From Anaerosphaera aminiphila DSM 21120 (lineage in GTDB: Bacteria; Bacillota; Clostridia; Tissierellales; Peptoniphilaceae), in the NCBI RefSeq assembly GCF_900129925.1, contig NZ_FQXI01000012.1:1-64000 (forward strand): DNA of 64,000 bases, given 5' to 3'. The notes under the pieces were generated by a model, which did not search any database, was not told the DNA's origin, and saw only the letters and a program-made list of their open reading frames with translations. Position 1 is the first letter of the stretch, and each line of letters starts with the position of its first letter. A program made the translations under genes and the position numbers. Of this stretch, positions 32,978 through 41,959 are shown piece by piece.

Positions 32978-34750
32978 TTAGTTCTTTAAATTTTCTTCTA
33001 ATTTTTCCAATTCATAACTTATCTCTTTTGGAAGTCTATCTCCAAAGGGTTCAAAGAATTCTTTAATGTTTTCCACATCTGCAAGCCATTCTTCCGGCTT
33101 TACTTCTAAAAGTTCTCTTAGTAGTTCCGGTGAAACTTTATCTTCAATGCCCTCAGTATTAATATCTTCCACTTTTGGAACATAACCTATACTTATTTCA
33201 TCAGCATCAACTTTATTTTCACATCTGTTTAAAATCCAATCTAACACTCTCATATTGTCGCCAAATCCCGGCCACATATACTTTCCATTTTCATCAACTC
33301 TAAACCAATTTACATGAAATATTTTAGGAGCTTTGTCTTTTAACTTATCGCCCATTTCAAGCCAGTGCCCAAAATAATCTCCCATGTTGTATCCGCAGAA
33401 TGGCAGCATTGCCATAGGGTCTCTTCTAATTACACCTACATCTCCCGTTCTTGCAGCAGTAGTTTCAGAAGCCATAGTTGCCCCTAAAAAAGTGCCATGT
33501 TGCCAATCTCTTGACTCATATACAAGCGGAGCAGTTTTTGCACGTCTACCGCCAAATAATATGGCTGATATTGGAACTCCCTTTGGATCTTCCCAGTTTG
33601 GACTTATACACGGACAGTTTTTAGCAGCTGCAGTAAATCTTGAATTGGGATGAGCTCCTCTTTCAGAAGATTTTTTCCCATTCCAGTGGTTTCCCTTCCA
33701 GTCCTCTGCATTTTCAGGTGGATTGTCATTAAGACCCTCCCACCAAACAGTGTTGTCATCTAAATTAAGTGCCACATTTGTAAAAATAGTGTCTTTTTTT
33801 GTAGTCTCAAGAGCATTTGGATTTGACTTCTCATTAGTTCCCGGTACTACTCCAAAAAATCCTGCCTCAGGATTTATTGCATAAAGTCTGCCGTCTTCTC
33901 CTATGTTCATCCAAGCTATGTCGTCTCCAACAGTCCAGATTTTGTATCCTTTTTTTCTATATACTTCCGGTGGAACCAACATTGCAAGATTTGTCTTCCC
34001 ACATGCAGACGGAAAAGCTGCCGCTATATACTTTACTTCTCCCTCAGGATTTTCAACCCCAAGTATTAACATATGCTCTGCCATCCAACCTTCTTTTCTT
34101 CCAAGGTAAGATGCAATTCTAAGAGCAAAGCACTTTTTCCCTAAAAGTACATTTCCACCGTAACCTGAATTTACTGACCAAATAGTATCATCTTCAGGAA
34201 AATGAGCAATATATCTGTTTTTATCGTCAAGCTCTGCTGTGGAGTGAAGTCCCTTTACAAAGTCCTTTGAATCTCCAAGAGCTTTTAAAACTACATCTCC
34301 CACACGAGTCATAATCGCCATATTTAAAACCACGTATATTGAGTCAGTTATTTCAAATCCTATTCTGGAATACTTTGAACCCACAGGCCCCATACTATAT
34401 GGAATTACATACATAGTTCTATCTTTCATAACTCCATTAAAAAGTGGAGTTAACATACTATACATTTTTTGAGGAGCCATCCAGTTGTTGTTTGGACCTG
34501 CCTCATCTTTTTCACTGGTGCATATAAATGTTCTGTCCTCAACTCTTGCAACGTCATTTACTGCAGAGCGGTGTAGAGTACAACCCGGTAGTAACTCCTG
34601 ATTTAGTAAAATTAACTCGCCCGTTTTAATTGCCTCAGCTTTTAAACTTTCCAGTTGATTTTCCTCGCCTGTTATCCACATAACTCCTTTTGGCTCTAAA
34701 AGTTCTGTCATTTCATTTATCCAATTTAATACATATTTATTATTTGTCAT
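32978..34750 (-). CDS. pckG: Phosphoenolpyruvate carboxykinase (GTP)
   Basis: A 590-residue GTP-class PEP carboxykinase interconverting oxaloacetate and PEP. Diagnostic stretches: AAFPSACGKTNLAMLVPP (P-loop of the GTP class), YSMGPVGSKYSRIGFEITDS, ILFGGRRAKTAPLVYESRDW, NWFRVDENGKYMWPGFGDNM. The ATP class, commoner in Firmicutes, has a different P-loop. The enzyme may run in the carboxylating direction or in gluconeogenesis from amino acids in an anaerobe. It is monocistronic. Confidence 0.96.
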   Translation of the reverse strand: MTNNKYVLNWINEMTELLEPKGVMWITGEENQLESLKAEAIKTGELILLNQELLPGCTLHRSAVNDVARVEDRTFICTSEKDEAGPNNNWMAPQKMYSMLTPLFNGVMKDRTMYVIPYSMGPVGSKYSRIGFEITDSIYVVLNMAIMTRVGDVVLKALGDSKDFVKGLHSTAELDDKNRYIAHFPEDDTIWSVNSGYGGNVLLGKKCFALRIASYLGRKEGWMAEHMLILGVENPEGEVKYIAAAFPSACGKTNLAMLVPPEVYRKKGYKIWTVGDDIAWMNIGEDGRLYAINPEAGFFGVVPGTNEKSNPNALETTKKDTIFTNVALNLDDNTVWWEGLNDNPPENAEDWKGNHWNGKKSSERGAHPNSRFTAAAKNCPCISPNWEDPKGVPISAILFGGRRAKTAPLVYESRDWQHGTFLGATMASETTAARTGDVGVIRRDPMAMLPFCGYNMGDYFGHWLEMGDKLKDKAPKIFHVNWFRVDENGKYMWPGFGDNMRVLDWILNRCENKVDADEISIGYVPKVEDINTEGIEDKVSPELLRELLEVKPEEWLADVENIKEFFEPFGDRLPKEISYELEKLEENLKN

Positions 34751-34890
34751 CTTTAGCTCCTAACTTTTAATACGTTATACTAATTTCTATTTATTATAAC
34801 ACATTGAAAGCTAAATTCGCATTTAGTATGTAGTTAAAACTATTTAAATTATTAATAATAGTATATTAAATTGACTATACAAAAAGAGCA

Positions 34891-35046
34891 TTATGGTTTA
34901 AATAAGTTTTCAATGTTCTTACTTAAATCATTAATGCTCTTTGTCAGTTCTCCCATTTTAGTTTCAATTCTCACAAGCAAGTAACAGGAAACTACTATGG
35001 GAAATCCTATATTTGCAATTTGTGTAAATAGTTCTTCAATCTCCAT
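34891..35046 (-). CDS. yvrJ: YvrJ-family small membrane protein
   Basis: A 51-residue protein. It starts MEIEELFTQIANIGFPIVVS, then CYLLVRIETKMGELTKSIND, matching the YvrJ family: one hydrophobic helix followed by a charged amphipathic tail, a layout also seen in BhlA/UviB-like holins. AAAGGAGGGAG precedes the ATG. It is the last gene of the sigma factor/amidase/DUF1659/DUF2922 operon, 31 bases after DUF2922. Biochemical role unknown; holin-like function is inference. Confidence 0.82.
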   Translation of the reverse strand: MEIEELFTQIANIGFPIVVSCYLLVRIETKMGELTKSINDLSKNIENLFKP

Positions 35047-35077
35047 AAACTCCCTCCTTTATGTAGCTTAAGAGAAA

Positions 35078-35296
35078 TTATAAAATTTCTTTAATGTTAA
35101 TTTCCTTAATATAAGCTTTTGAAACTTCTTTTATATTTCCCGTTGGTCCAAGAAATACATTGCTAGATACTATTGCCTGTTCAAAATTTACTATGTCTTC
35201 TCTTGCTATGTCATCCTTGGGATCAAACATACTTAGTTTTAATACCTTTTCATTTACATCTGACAGCTCTAATTCCAAACTCTTTGCATTTTCCAT
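35078..35296 (-). CDS. DUF2922 family protein
   Basis: A 72-residue protein (SLELELSDVNEKVLKLSMFD, then PKDDIAREDIVNFEQAIVSS, ending EVSKAYIKEINIKEIL) matching DUF2922, which in Firmicutes is nearly always found beside DUF1659 and YvrJ. No signal peptide or membrane helix is visible, so it should be cytoplasmic. GAGGAGGGTAG precedes the ATG. Function unknown. Confidence 0.8.
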   Translation of the reverse strand: MENAKSLELELSDVNEKVLKLSMFDPKDDIAREDIVNFEQAIVSSNVFLGPTGNIKEVSKAYIKEINIKEIL

Positions 35297-35324
35297 AACT
35301 ACCCTCCTCTCTTATTTTCTCCTT

Positions 35325-35549
35325 TTACTCACCTTCTACTAATTCTGACTCAACTATCTTCTTTAATCCCAGTTTAGCTTTGCTGCAAAAATTTGCCAGA
35401 TTGTTTCCAGTTTCAACTAGCGCATCAAGTTGAACAGCAGGATTTATACTTGAAAATAACTTTGACTTTACTTTTTGTTTTCCACTTTCTGTAAGACCGT
35501 TGTCAAATTCAATTTTAAGCTTTGATGTTAAGATATTTTCCTTTGCCAT
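35325..35549 (-). CDS. DUF1659 family protein
   Basis: A 74-residue protein; the ATG at 35549 has AGGAGGTGAG upstream (an earlier GTG overlaps that site). The sequence LKIEFDNGLTESGKQKVKSK, then NPAVQLDALVETGNNLANFC, fits DUF1659, a partner of DUF2922 and YvrJ in many Firmicute genomes. It is small, soluble and of unknown function. It lies 28 bases upstream of DUF2922 in the same operon. Confidence 0.8.
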   Translation of the reverse strand: MAKENILTSKLKIEFDNGLTESGKQKVKSKLFSSINPAVQLDALVETGNNLANFCSKAKLGLKKIVESELVEGE

Positions 35550-35613
35550 ATTTCTCACCTCCTATTATATAAATAAAATAAAGGGACTAAAGTTGCTATT
35601 TAAAATAATTTTT

Positions 35614-36087
35614 CTAGATTAATTCTCTAAATACCCACCAGTCGTTCCAGTTGTTCTTACTCATTGACCTTGGGCAGTTTTTTCTTGAGGCGTCATAGTG
35701 CCTTGCCACATTATTTTTACCTATGTTGTAAGTACTCATTAAAAATCTTATTAACTCCAGAGCATTTGACTTTGTCTTTTCAAAATCTGAACCCTCATTA
35801 ATACAAAGTTCCACTCCAATGGAATTTGAATTTGTAATTCCGTACTTGCCCTTGCCATCTCCACAGTGCCAAGCACTTAAACTCACCTCAACAGTTTCAA
35901 CTACTCCCTTGTCGTCCACAAAGTAGTGAGCTGAGGCATTTCTATTGCCACCGTTAAAGTATTTATAGTGATTGTGAGCATCGGCAGTTGAACTTTTATT
36001 TCCGGTGTCATGAACTACTATAAACTTTGGCACAACACCATTTCTGGAAGAGTAGTTGTATTTTATTGGCAATTTATCTATATACAT
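35614..36087 (-). CDS. N-acetylmuramoyl-L-alanine amidase (Amidase_2), no signal peptide
   Basis: A 157-residue zinc amidase. VPKFIVVHDTGNKSS gives His 26, and VARHYDASRKNCPRSM gives His 130 and Cys 138, the Amidase_2/PGRP zinc ligands. SAWHCGDG and NSNSIGVELCIN are also typical. There is no signal peptide or wall-binding domain, as in phage endolysins that need a holin. Its start overlaps the sigma factor gene by 10 bases, so expression is coupled. The YvrJ product of the same operon is a candidate holin (inference). Confidence 0.88.
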   Translation of the reverse strand: MYIDKLPIKYNYSSRNGVVPKFIVVHDTGNKSSTADAHNHYKYFNGGNRNASAHYFVDDKGVVETVEVSLSAWHCGDGKGKYGITNSNSIGVELCINEGSDFEKTKSNALELIRFLMSTYNIGKNNVARHYDASRKNCPRSMSKNNWNDWWVFRELI

Positions 36088-36644
36088 AGCAATTCCTCCT
36101 TTAAAATTTCTATAGCTCTACGCTTTGTATTTACTACAGTCCACTTACTTATTTCTAAAATATTACCTATTTTTTCATGAGTAAAATTATAGTGGTAGTA
36201 GAGAACTACAACTTGTCTTTGCCTGTGAGTCAGCTTATTTAGTGCCAGCTTTAAATGAGAACTCAGCTCTAAATTTAAAAAGTGCTCCTCCATATTAAAG
36301 TCATCTTCTAAAAATTCTAAAAGATTAAGCTCTTCTCTCTCATCTTCCATGGGAACTTTCCCATTTTCATCTTTTAATAAATATTTAAAAGTGTTTAAGT
36401 AGTAAAATCTCAAGTAGTTTTTTACAAAGTTAAGATATGTACCCTTGTTTTCATTGTGAAGTTCTATGCACTTTAATACCACTACAACTCCATCTTGATA
36501 TAAGTCTTCAAAGTAGTCCCAAATTGGGCAGTACTTCTTTATAGAGGACTTAATAAGTGGGTTTAACTTTGAAACCAACACTGCCTTTGCATCTCTATCT
36601 CCACTTCTCGCCTTTAAATACAGTTCGTTAATAATTTCGTACAT
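36078..36644 (-). CDS. Sigma-70 family sigma factor (small, ECF/SigO-like)
   Basis: A 188-residue sigma factor. The ATG at 36644 follows AAAAAGGAGA; the upstream extension to 36713 runs through the promoter. Region 2 lies around DLYQDGVVVVLKCIELHNEN and NFVKNYLRFYYLN. Region 4 is LALNKLTHRQRQVVVLYYHY, then NFTHEKIGNILEISKWTVVN, a full helix-turn-helix. It heads an operon with an amidase, DUF1659, DUF2922 and YvrJ. A consensus sigma-A promoter precedes it, so it is switched on by the housekeeping polymerase. Its regulon is unknown; TcdR/UviA-type release modules are a possible parallel. Confidence 0.85.
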   Translation of the reverse strand: MYEIINELYLKARSGDRDAKAVLVSKLNPLIKSSIKKYCPIWDYFEDLYQDGVVVVLKCIELHNENKGTYLNFVKNYLRFYYLNTFKYLLKDENGKVPMEDEREELNLLEFLEDDFNMEEHFLNLELSSHLKLALNKLTHRQRQVVVLYYHYNFTHEKIGNILEISKWTVVNTKRRAIEILKEELLCI

Positions 36645-36684
36645 AATTTTCTCCTTTTTATTTTCAAACATATGTTCTTTTATT

Positions 36685-36713
36685 ATTATATAAGTAGAAC
36701 ACCAGAAAATCAA
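36685..36713 (-). promoter_or_regulatory. Sigma-A promoter of the sigma/amidase/YvrJ operon
   Basis: On the minus strand TTGATT (36708-36713), a 17-base spacer and TATAAT (36685-36690), about 40 bases before the sigma factor start codon. Confidence 0.75.
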
Positions 36714-36774
36714 TAGTATTTTTTGTACGAAATATAACCACTTCTTTAGTATATGTAAACATAAGTTCTTTTTA

Positions 36775-36813
36775 GGACAAAAAGAAAACCTAAGAGAAAA
36801 TCTCTTAGGTTTT
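36775..36813 (-). terminator. Terminator of the large SLH protein gene
   Basis: AAAACCTAAGAGA (36785-36797) and TCTCTTAGGTTTT (36801-36813) form a 13-bp stem, followed on the minus strand by CTTTTTG. Confidence 0.85.
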
Positions 36814-36832
36814 AATCTTTTGTTTAAGACAA

Positions 36833-39436
36833 TTACTTAACTTGAGTAATTCTGTATGTCAATTCACCAGCAATTGTTTTATTTGCTAATTTTGCAACAG
36901 CTGTTTCAGCATCTGTTTTTTTAGTTTCATCAGTAGCTCCTGCTGCTTCATAAGCTGCAACTGCTACTTCTGCATCTTCTTGAGCTGTAATTTCTGCTCT
37001 AGCTTCATCCATTTTAGTTGTGTCAACTAATTTTTGTTGTTTTGCATCTAAACCTTTAAAAGCATCTTCAGCTTCTTTAACTGCTGCATAATCTACATTT
37101 GCAACTATTTCAGCTTTAGGATTAAGAGCATCGATTTTATTTTGAACCGCTTGAGCTGCCGCTTTATCAGCACCAGTTTCAACGATTGTTGTTATTAAGC
37201 CTTCTGCTTTATCTAAGTCTACCCATACTTTATTAACATAAACTTGAATATCAGAAGCTTCAAAAGCTAAATCAGCATCTTTATTTCTATTAGATATAAA
37301 GAACAATCTAACAGTATCTTCTTGTAAATCTTCATAACCTAATGTTTTAAGGGCATTTCCATTCTTTTCTAAATAAGTTTTAAGATTATCAAGAGCTTTT
37401 CCTTCTTTTTCACCAACTTTAAATGTTGCTCCTCTATAGTCTTCTGAAGTACCAGTATTAGAATCTATTTGATTAGTAGTAAATCTCCAATCACTTTTAA
37501 ATTCTGAAACTGTTCTAATTCCTATAGTGTAAACTTCTCTATTGTTAGTTGCTGATAATAAATTTTCGATATTTCCAGCTACTTTCCAATTAGCTCTATC
37601 TGGCATAATTGAAACTATTTCTACCATGTTTCTATCTTCAGAATCTTTAGCATCTTTAGCTGCTCTAATTTGAATTAAAGCACCTTCTTCAAGCTTAGGT
37701 CCTTTTGAAGTAAAGATATCAGCATCAGTTATGTTAATAACTGCACTTCTCTCTCCTATACCTTCAACAGTAACAAGTTTACCATTTACGTCAGTAACTT
37801 TTACTATTGGGTATTCTTTAGTATCACTGTGGTCTAACTTAGTTACTACACTACTGTTTGTTCCACCGTAAACTTCTACTACATCATGAAGATCACCATA
37901 GTTGTAAGGGAAGTTTGCATAGCTTTCCCAGAATGATTTGTCATAAGTTTTTCCATCAACGTCTTCTAAAGTTGCATTTCCAGTAGAAGTTGAAGAGTTA
38001 ATAACTCTGTAAAGGTCTCCACCTTTATCTTTAGATACTACGTTAAATACTACAACTTTTGCAGTTTCAGTACCTGCTGATATAGCTGGATCATAAGCTA
38101 CGTCTTTAGTAGAAGCTTTGTCAAATCCTGCATATACGTTAGGAACTACATCATATTTGTTTTCATAACCAATAAGTCTTAAAGCTTCATAAATGTCTTT
38201 TAATTCTTTCATTTGGTTATTGTAAGGGTTAGCAACGTATACTTTAGTATCGTCATTAATTCTTAATTCATAAGTTGCAATAGCTTTGTCAGAAGTATTC
38301 TTAACATCATGGAAAGTTATACTCTTAACATCAGTATTACTGTTTTTAAAGTTTACAGAAACATATCCATTAGTATCTTTAGGATCTAATTTTGTTTTTT
38401 CCTTTAATGTTTCAATGTTTGCTGTGTATTTAGTTGAAATAGTGCTGTCAGCAACGCCATTCCATCTTGAGTTTTTACCAACAACTCCGTCACTAAGACC
38501 TAGAGCCATTTTTTCTGGATTACCAAGTTCAAGAATGTGAGTTACTTCTTTTTTGTCATTGAACATAACTCTTACTAATGAACCATAGTAGTAATCAGGG
38601 TTAGTAATTGATTTAACTTTGATAGTGTTTGATCTATCATTTGTGTTGTTTACAAATACTGTATCATCAGTAATTGTATAAACTTGTTCTGAATCTTGGT
38701 TAAGAGTTAATTTACTCTTGTTTAATTCTGAAAGTACGCCAACTTTTTCGTTAGCTGGAACTCTCTTGAAGCTTTGCATTTTGTAAAGAGCGTTATAAAG
38801 CATAGTAAATGCATCTGCTCTAGTTGCAGGAGCATCTGAGTTAGCTACTGTAACGTCATCAAGAATTCCTAATTGTGCTGCCCAACTCATCCATTGTGTA
38901 GCCCATTTAGCGTTAGCATCTTTAATCATGTCAGCTGTTAAATCTTCTTTAACTAATACTACTAACATTTTTGAAAGTTCTGCATAAGTTACGTTCTTTT
39001 CTGGTTTAAATTCTCCAGTTGGGTAACCATTAAGCATAGCTTGACCGTTAGCTGAAGATGGTACTGTTGTACCTACAGAGATAACTCCGTTAGCCCAGAA
39101 TGCAGTATCAACGTCATTGTAAAGTTTCATTGAACCTTGTAGTTTTTCTGCTAATTCTTTGTTACCATTAGCAAATACGATTAATTTAGTGATTTCAGAT
39201 CTCTTAATTTCTTTGTCGTATCCGTAATCCCCATTTTCGTAGCCATCAACAAACTTTTTGTCGATAATGTACTGGATTTTGTTATCTTTTCCAGTAATTT
39301 TTTCAACAGTTTCTACTTTTTCGCCTAACTTTTCGTCAGTTGTAGTAGTTGTAGTTGTTTCGGCTGCGAAAGCACTTGTGAATGTTCCTAGTACCATTAC
39401 TAATGAAAGTACTAAGGATAATAATTTCTTGTTCAT
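36833..39436 (-). CDS. SLH-domain S-layer-type surface protein
   Basis: An 867-residue exported protein. The signal peptide (KKLLSLVLSLVMVLGTFTSA, cleavage near AFA) is followed by a Thr-rich stretch and three SLH repeats (about residues 50-225): YIIDKKFVDGYENGDYGYDK, GYPTGEFKPEKNVTYAELSK, MSWAAQLGILDDV. A long beta-rich body follows, then a C-terminal Ala/Glu-rich helical part resembling repeat modules of other surface proteins (AAVKEAEDAFKGLDAKQQKL). Its size, single large gene, long structured 5' leader and strong terminator fit a major S-layer protein, though abundance cannot be seen from sequence. Confidence 0.85.
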   Translation of the reverse strand: MNKKLLSLVLSLVMVLGTFTSAFAAETTTTTTTDEKLGEKVETVEKITGKDNKIQYIIDKKFVDGYENGDYGYDKEIKRSEITKLIVFANGNKELAEKLQGSMKLYNDVDTAFWANGVISVGTTVPSSANGQAMLNGYPTGEFKPEKNVTYAELSKMLVVLVKEDLTADMIKDANAKWATQWMSWAAQLGILDDVTVANSDAPATRADAFTMLYNALYKMQSFKRVPANEKVGVLSELNKSKLTLNQDSEQVYTITDDTVFVNNTNDRSNTIKVKSITNPDYYYGSLVRVMFNDKKEVTHILELGNPEKMALGLSDGVVGKNSRWNGVADSTISTKYTANIETLKEKTKLDPKDTNGYVSVNFKNSNTDVKSITFHDVKNTSDKAIATYELRINDDTKVYVANPYNNQMKELKDIYEALRLIGYENKYDVVPNVYAGFDKASTKDVAYDPAISAGTETAKVVVFNVVSKDKGGDLYRVINSSTSTGNATLEDVDGKTYDKSFWESYANFPYNYGDLHDVVEVYGGTNSSVVTKLDHSDTKEYPIVKVTDVNGKLVTVEGIGERSAVINITDADIFTSKGPKLEEGALIQIRAAKDAKDSEDRNMVEIVSIMPDRANWKVAGNIENLLSATNNREVYTIGIRTVSEFKSDWRFTTNQIDSNTGTSEDYRGATFKVGEKEGKALDNLKTYLEKNGNALKTLGYEDLQEDTVRLFFISNRNKDADLAFEASDIQVYVNKVWVDLDKAEGLITTIVETGADKAAAQAVQNKIDALNPKAEIVANVDYAAVKEAEDAFKGLDAKQQKLVDTTKMDEARAEITAQEDAEVAVAAYEAAGATDETKKTDAETAVAKLANKTIAGELTYRITQVK

Positions 39437-39600
39437 ATTGTCTTTCGACCTCCTTAAAATTTTTGTAGACCTACAAAAGTCTTAACTTTTGTCGCTGCTT
39501 ACAAAACAGCTAGAGGTACGACATATAAACATTAGTCGTATTCGATTAATATTTAATTGTCATTGTCCTCTTTGTTAATATTATACACCAGTAAACTTAA
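39437..39600 (-). promoter_or_regulatory. Promoter and structured 5' leader of the S-layer-type gene
   Basis: On the minus strand a TATAAT (39580-39585) with a weak -35 lies about 140 bases before the start codon. The leader contains several hairpins: TACGAC/GTCGTA (39517-39540), CAAAAGT/ACTTTTG (39474-39491) and AGCTG/CAGC near 39494-39512. Long, structured leaders that stabilise mRNA are common for S-layer genes. AAGGAGGTCG is the ribosome binding site. Confidence 0.55.
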
Positions 39601-39800
39601 AAGTAAAATTACAGTTATATTACAAAGCTGTAACTTTTCAAATACTGGCGAAATATTACTACGTACCTTTGCAATTTCAATGTTTATTCACTATCTTCCA
39701 CTTATGTAGAAAACAGAGAATCTTTATGAAATCACTGTTTAGTTTAACAGATTTTTAAGATTATTTCAATGTTTATATAATATTTATACCCTTCTAACAT
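39601..39800. other. AT-rich spacer upstream of the S-layer gene, no gene seen
   Basis: About 200 bases between the S-layer promoter and the htrA terminator. I see no open frame with a ribosome binding site and no clear structure beyond short AT inverted repeats; upstream activator sequences for the S-layer promoter are possible. Confidence 0.4.
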
Positions 39801-39837
39801 TAAAAAAGGAGATAAAGCTTAAATTTCATCTCCCTTT
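39801..39837 (-). terminator. Terminator of htrA
   Basis: AAAGGAGAT (39805-39813) and ATCTCC (39828-39833) arms; on the minus strand followed by TTTTTT. Directly after the htrA stop. Confidence 0.8.
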
Positions 39838-39851
39838 AGTACACTTTTCAC

Positions 39852-41159
39852 TTAATAGCTGGTAAACATATCTGAAATATCTCCTTGGCTTCCATCAAAG
39901 GGAATTACTATTCCCTGATTTCCACCTTGTTGTTCCATTTGTGTTTCCTTTTGTTCATTGTTGTCATCTGCCACAGAGTAGTTTGTAAATGTGACATCAA
40001 ATTCTTTTTCTTTCCCGTTTCTAATTACAGTAACTTTTGCAGTGTCGCCAACTTTATAATTGTAAAGAGCCGCTCTTAGAGAGTCTACTGTCTTTATTTC
40101 ACTGTCGTCTATTTTTGTTATAATGTCTCCTGCTTCAATTCCCGCTGCCTGTGCAGGTGAATCTTCTATTACTTTAAATGCAAATACTCCACTGTCTACT
40201 CCAAAGTCCTGTTTAAAGTACCTTTGAATTTCTGTTGCATCTACAGGTTGAATTCCTATTGACACTACTTTATAGTCTCCTGTTTCTATTACTTGACTTA
40301 TAATTTGCTTTACTGAGTTTATTGGAATTGAAAATCCCAGTCCCTCTGCTTTAGAAAGTTTTACAGTATTTATTCCAACTACTTCTCCCTCTTGATTAAG
40401 TAGTGGTCCTCCGGAGTTTCCTCCATTTATTGAGGCGTCTGTTTGAATTAGCCCGGTCATATATCCGCCGCCTTCTACTTGGCCTACATATCTGTTTAAC
40501 CCTGAAATTATACCTTGAGTTACACTTCTTTGATATGTCATATCTATTGGGTTTCCTATTGCAATGGCAGGTTCGCCTATTTGAAGTTTATCTGAATCTC
40601 CAAGTGTTGCCGGTTGAATTGCAGAGTCTGTCTTAACTTTTACAATTGCTATGTCTATAGTAGAGTCTGACCAAATTGTCTCTCCCTCTACGCTGTTTCC
40701 ATCGTTTAACAGCACTTGTGGTTTTTTAACTATTTGATTATTCATAGTTACAACGTGAGCATTTGTAAGTATATAGCCACTTTTGTCTATAATGATTCCG
40801 GAACCTGTGCCCTCTGTTTCTATTGTTCCGAAGAAGGGATTTATCACTTGGCCTGAAGTAGTTATTCCAACAACTGAGGGCATAGCTTTCATTGCCACTG
40901 CTGTTGCCACATTTGTACTTCCTGTAGTAGTTATATTAACTTCTGAGTTTTGACCTCCAGATGACACCTTATTTTCTCCAAGAGCAAAATATGTCACTGC
41001 TGAGCCTATTACTCCACCTATTATGGCAAAAACCAATGCCAAAGCAATTATACCCTTGCCTGATTTTTTACTTTTCTTCTTATTATAGTTGTTATTTGAA
41101 TTATTATCTTCACCGTTAACTATTATTTCAGTAGTATCTAAATTATTATTTTCATCCAT
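39852..41159 (-). CDS. htrA: Membrane-anchored HtrA/DegP-type serine protease
   Basis: A 435-residue protease of the HtrA family for surface protein quality control. There is an Asn/Lys-rich cytoplasmic N-terminus, one transmembrane helix (about residues 36-60), and a trypsin-like domain with the triad His 135 (ILTNAHVV), Asp 169 (DSTIDIAIVKV) and Ser 249 (NGGNSGGPLL). A PDZ domain follows at about 300-395 (GVFAFKVIEDSPAQAAGIEA, then GDIITKIDDSEI). A short Gln-rich tail follows. It neighbours the S-layer gene, whose product could be a client. Confidence 0.94.
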   Translation of the reverse strand: MDENNNLDTTEIIVNGEDNNSNNNYNKKKSKKSGKGIIALALVFAIIGGVIGSAVTYFALGENKVSSGGQNSEVNITTTGSTNVATAVAMKAMPSVVGITTSGQVINPFFGTIETEGTGSGIIIDKSGYILTNAHVVTMNNQIVKKPQVLLNDGNSVEGETIWSDSTIDIAIVKVKTDSAIQPATLGDSDKLQIGEPAIAIGNPIDMTYQRSVTQGIISGLNRYVGQVEGGGYMTGLIQTDASINGGNSGGPLLNQEGEVVGINTVKLSKAEGLGFSIPINSVKQIISQVIETGDYKVVSIGIQPVDATEIQRYFKQDFGVDSGVFAFKVIEDSPAQAAGIEAGDIITKIDDSEIKTVDSLRAALYNYKVGDTAKVTVIRNGKEKEFDVTFTNYSVADDNNEQKETQMEQQGGNQGIVIPFDGSQGDISDMFTSY

Positions 41160-41287
41160 TAGTCTCTTCTCCCCTTTTCTTATTTTGTTTATATACCCAA
41201 TTTTATGTTATTTTTGTGAAAACAAAGTGTTTATTTTCTTATAATACTGTAGAAAAATGTTATAATCTCCTTTGAGGAGGATATTAT

Positions 41288-41959
41288 ATGAAAGTAAATT
41301 TTATTAAACACTCTTGCTACACTATAGAAACTGAAGATTATTTTCTTATCTTTGACTATATAGGAGAAAGCTTGAATATACCTTTAAATAAAAAAGTAAT
41401 ATTTTTTGTATCTCATAGACATGCAGATCACTTTTCTGATCAAATCTTTGACTTTGATGCTGACTACTATGTGCTAAGTGATGATATTGAAAATGTTAAG
41501 TCTGAAAAGGACAATGTTATATATATTTCTATGGACAAGGAGCTTAAACTATTTGACTTGGAAATTAAAACTCATGGCTCAACTGATGAGGGAGTGAGTT
41601 TTTATGTAAAGGCAAACGGAATTGGAATTATCCACTCCGGAGATTTAAACTACTGGATGTGGCCAAGATATTCCAAAGAAGAAGTTGAGGAAATGGACAG
41701 ATGGTTTAAGGGAGAAGTAGACAAATTTAAATCAGAAGATGTATTTATAGTGATGATGCCTGTTGATCCAAGGTTAAATGAATACTACTCACTAACAGGC
41801 GAATACTTTTTAGATACTATTGATGCCAAGCACTTTTTTCCAATGCACATGTGGGAGGACTTTGCTATTTCTCAAAAATTTAAAGATGAATTTCAATCAA
41901 AATACCCTGATAAAATTATCCATGTAATTAGTAACAACAACGAAATATTTGAGACCTAA
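41288..41959 (+). CDS. MBL-fold metal-dependent hydrolase
   Basis: A 223-residue metallo-beta-lactamase-fold protein. It starts MKVNFIKHSCYTIETEDYFL, with the metal motif FVSHRHADHFSDQIF (HxHxDH), a downstream His/Asp pair in GIIHSGDLNYWMWP and a C-terminal HFFPMHMWED. This resembles UlaG/YtnP-like short MBL hydrolases whose substrates are unknown. The last three codons GAG ACC TAA are the first bases of a structured repeat (41951-41959), so the repeat now supplies the C-terminus and stop. Confidence 0.85.
   Translation: MKVNFIKHSCYTIETEDYFLIFDYIGESLNIPLNKKVIFFVSHRHADHFSDQIFDFDADYYVLSDDIENVKSEKDNVIYISMDKELKLFDLEIKTHGSTDEGVSFYVKANGIGIIHSGDLNYWMWPRYSKEEVEEMDRWFKGEVDKFKSEDVFIVMMPVDPRLNEYYSLTGEYFLDTIDAKHFFPMHMWEDFAISQKFKDEFQSKYPDKIIHVISNNNEIFET

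Noticed and set aside
34881-34941. Terminator made of AAAGAGCATTA/TAATGCTCTTT at the yvrJ 3' end
   Set aside because: The loop is about 38 bases of coding sequence and the tail is only TTTTTG, so it is weak; not listed as a terminator.
35559-35600. TATAAT before DUF1659 as a promoter
   Set aside because: It directly abuts the ribosome binding site, so a start there would remove the site from the mRNA; the gene is better explained as part of the sigma-led operon.
34891-36644. Remnant prophage around the amidase
   Set aside because: No capsid, portal, terminase or integrase genes nearby, and the gene set matches a recurring Firmicute cluster rather than a phage lysis cassette.
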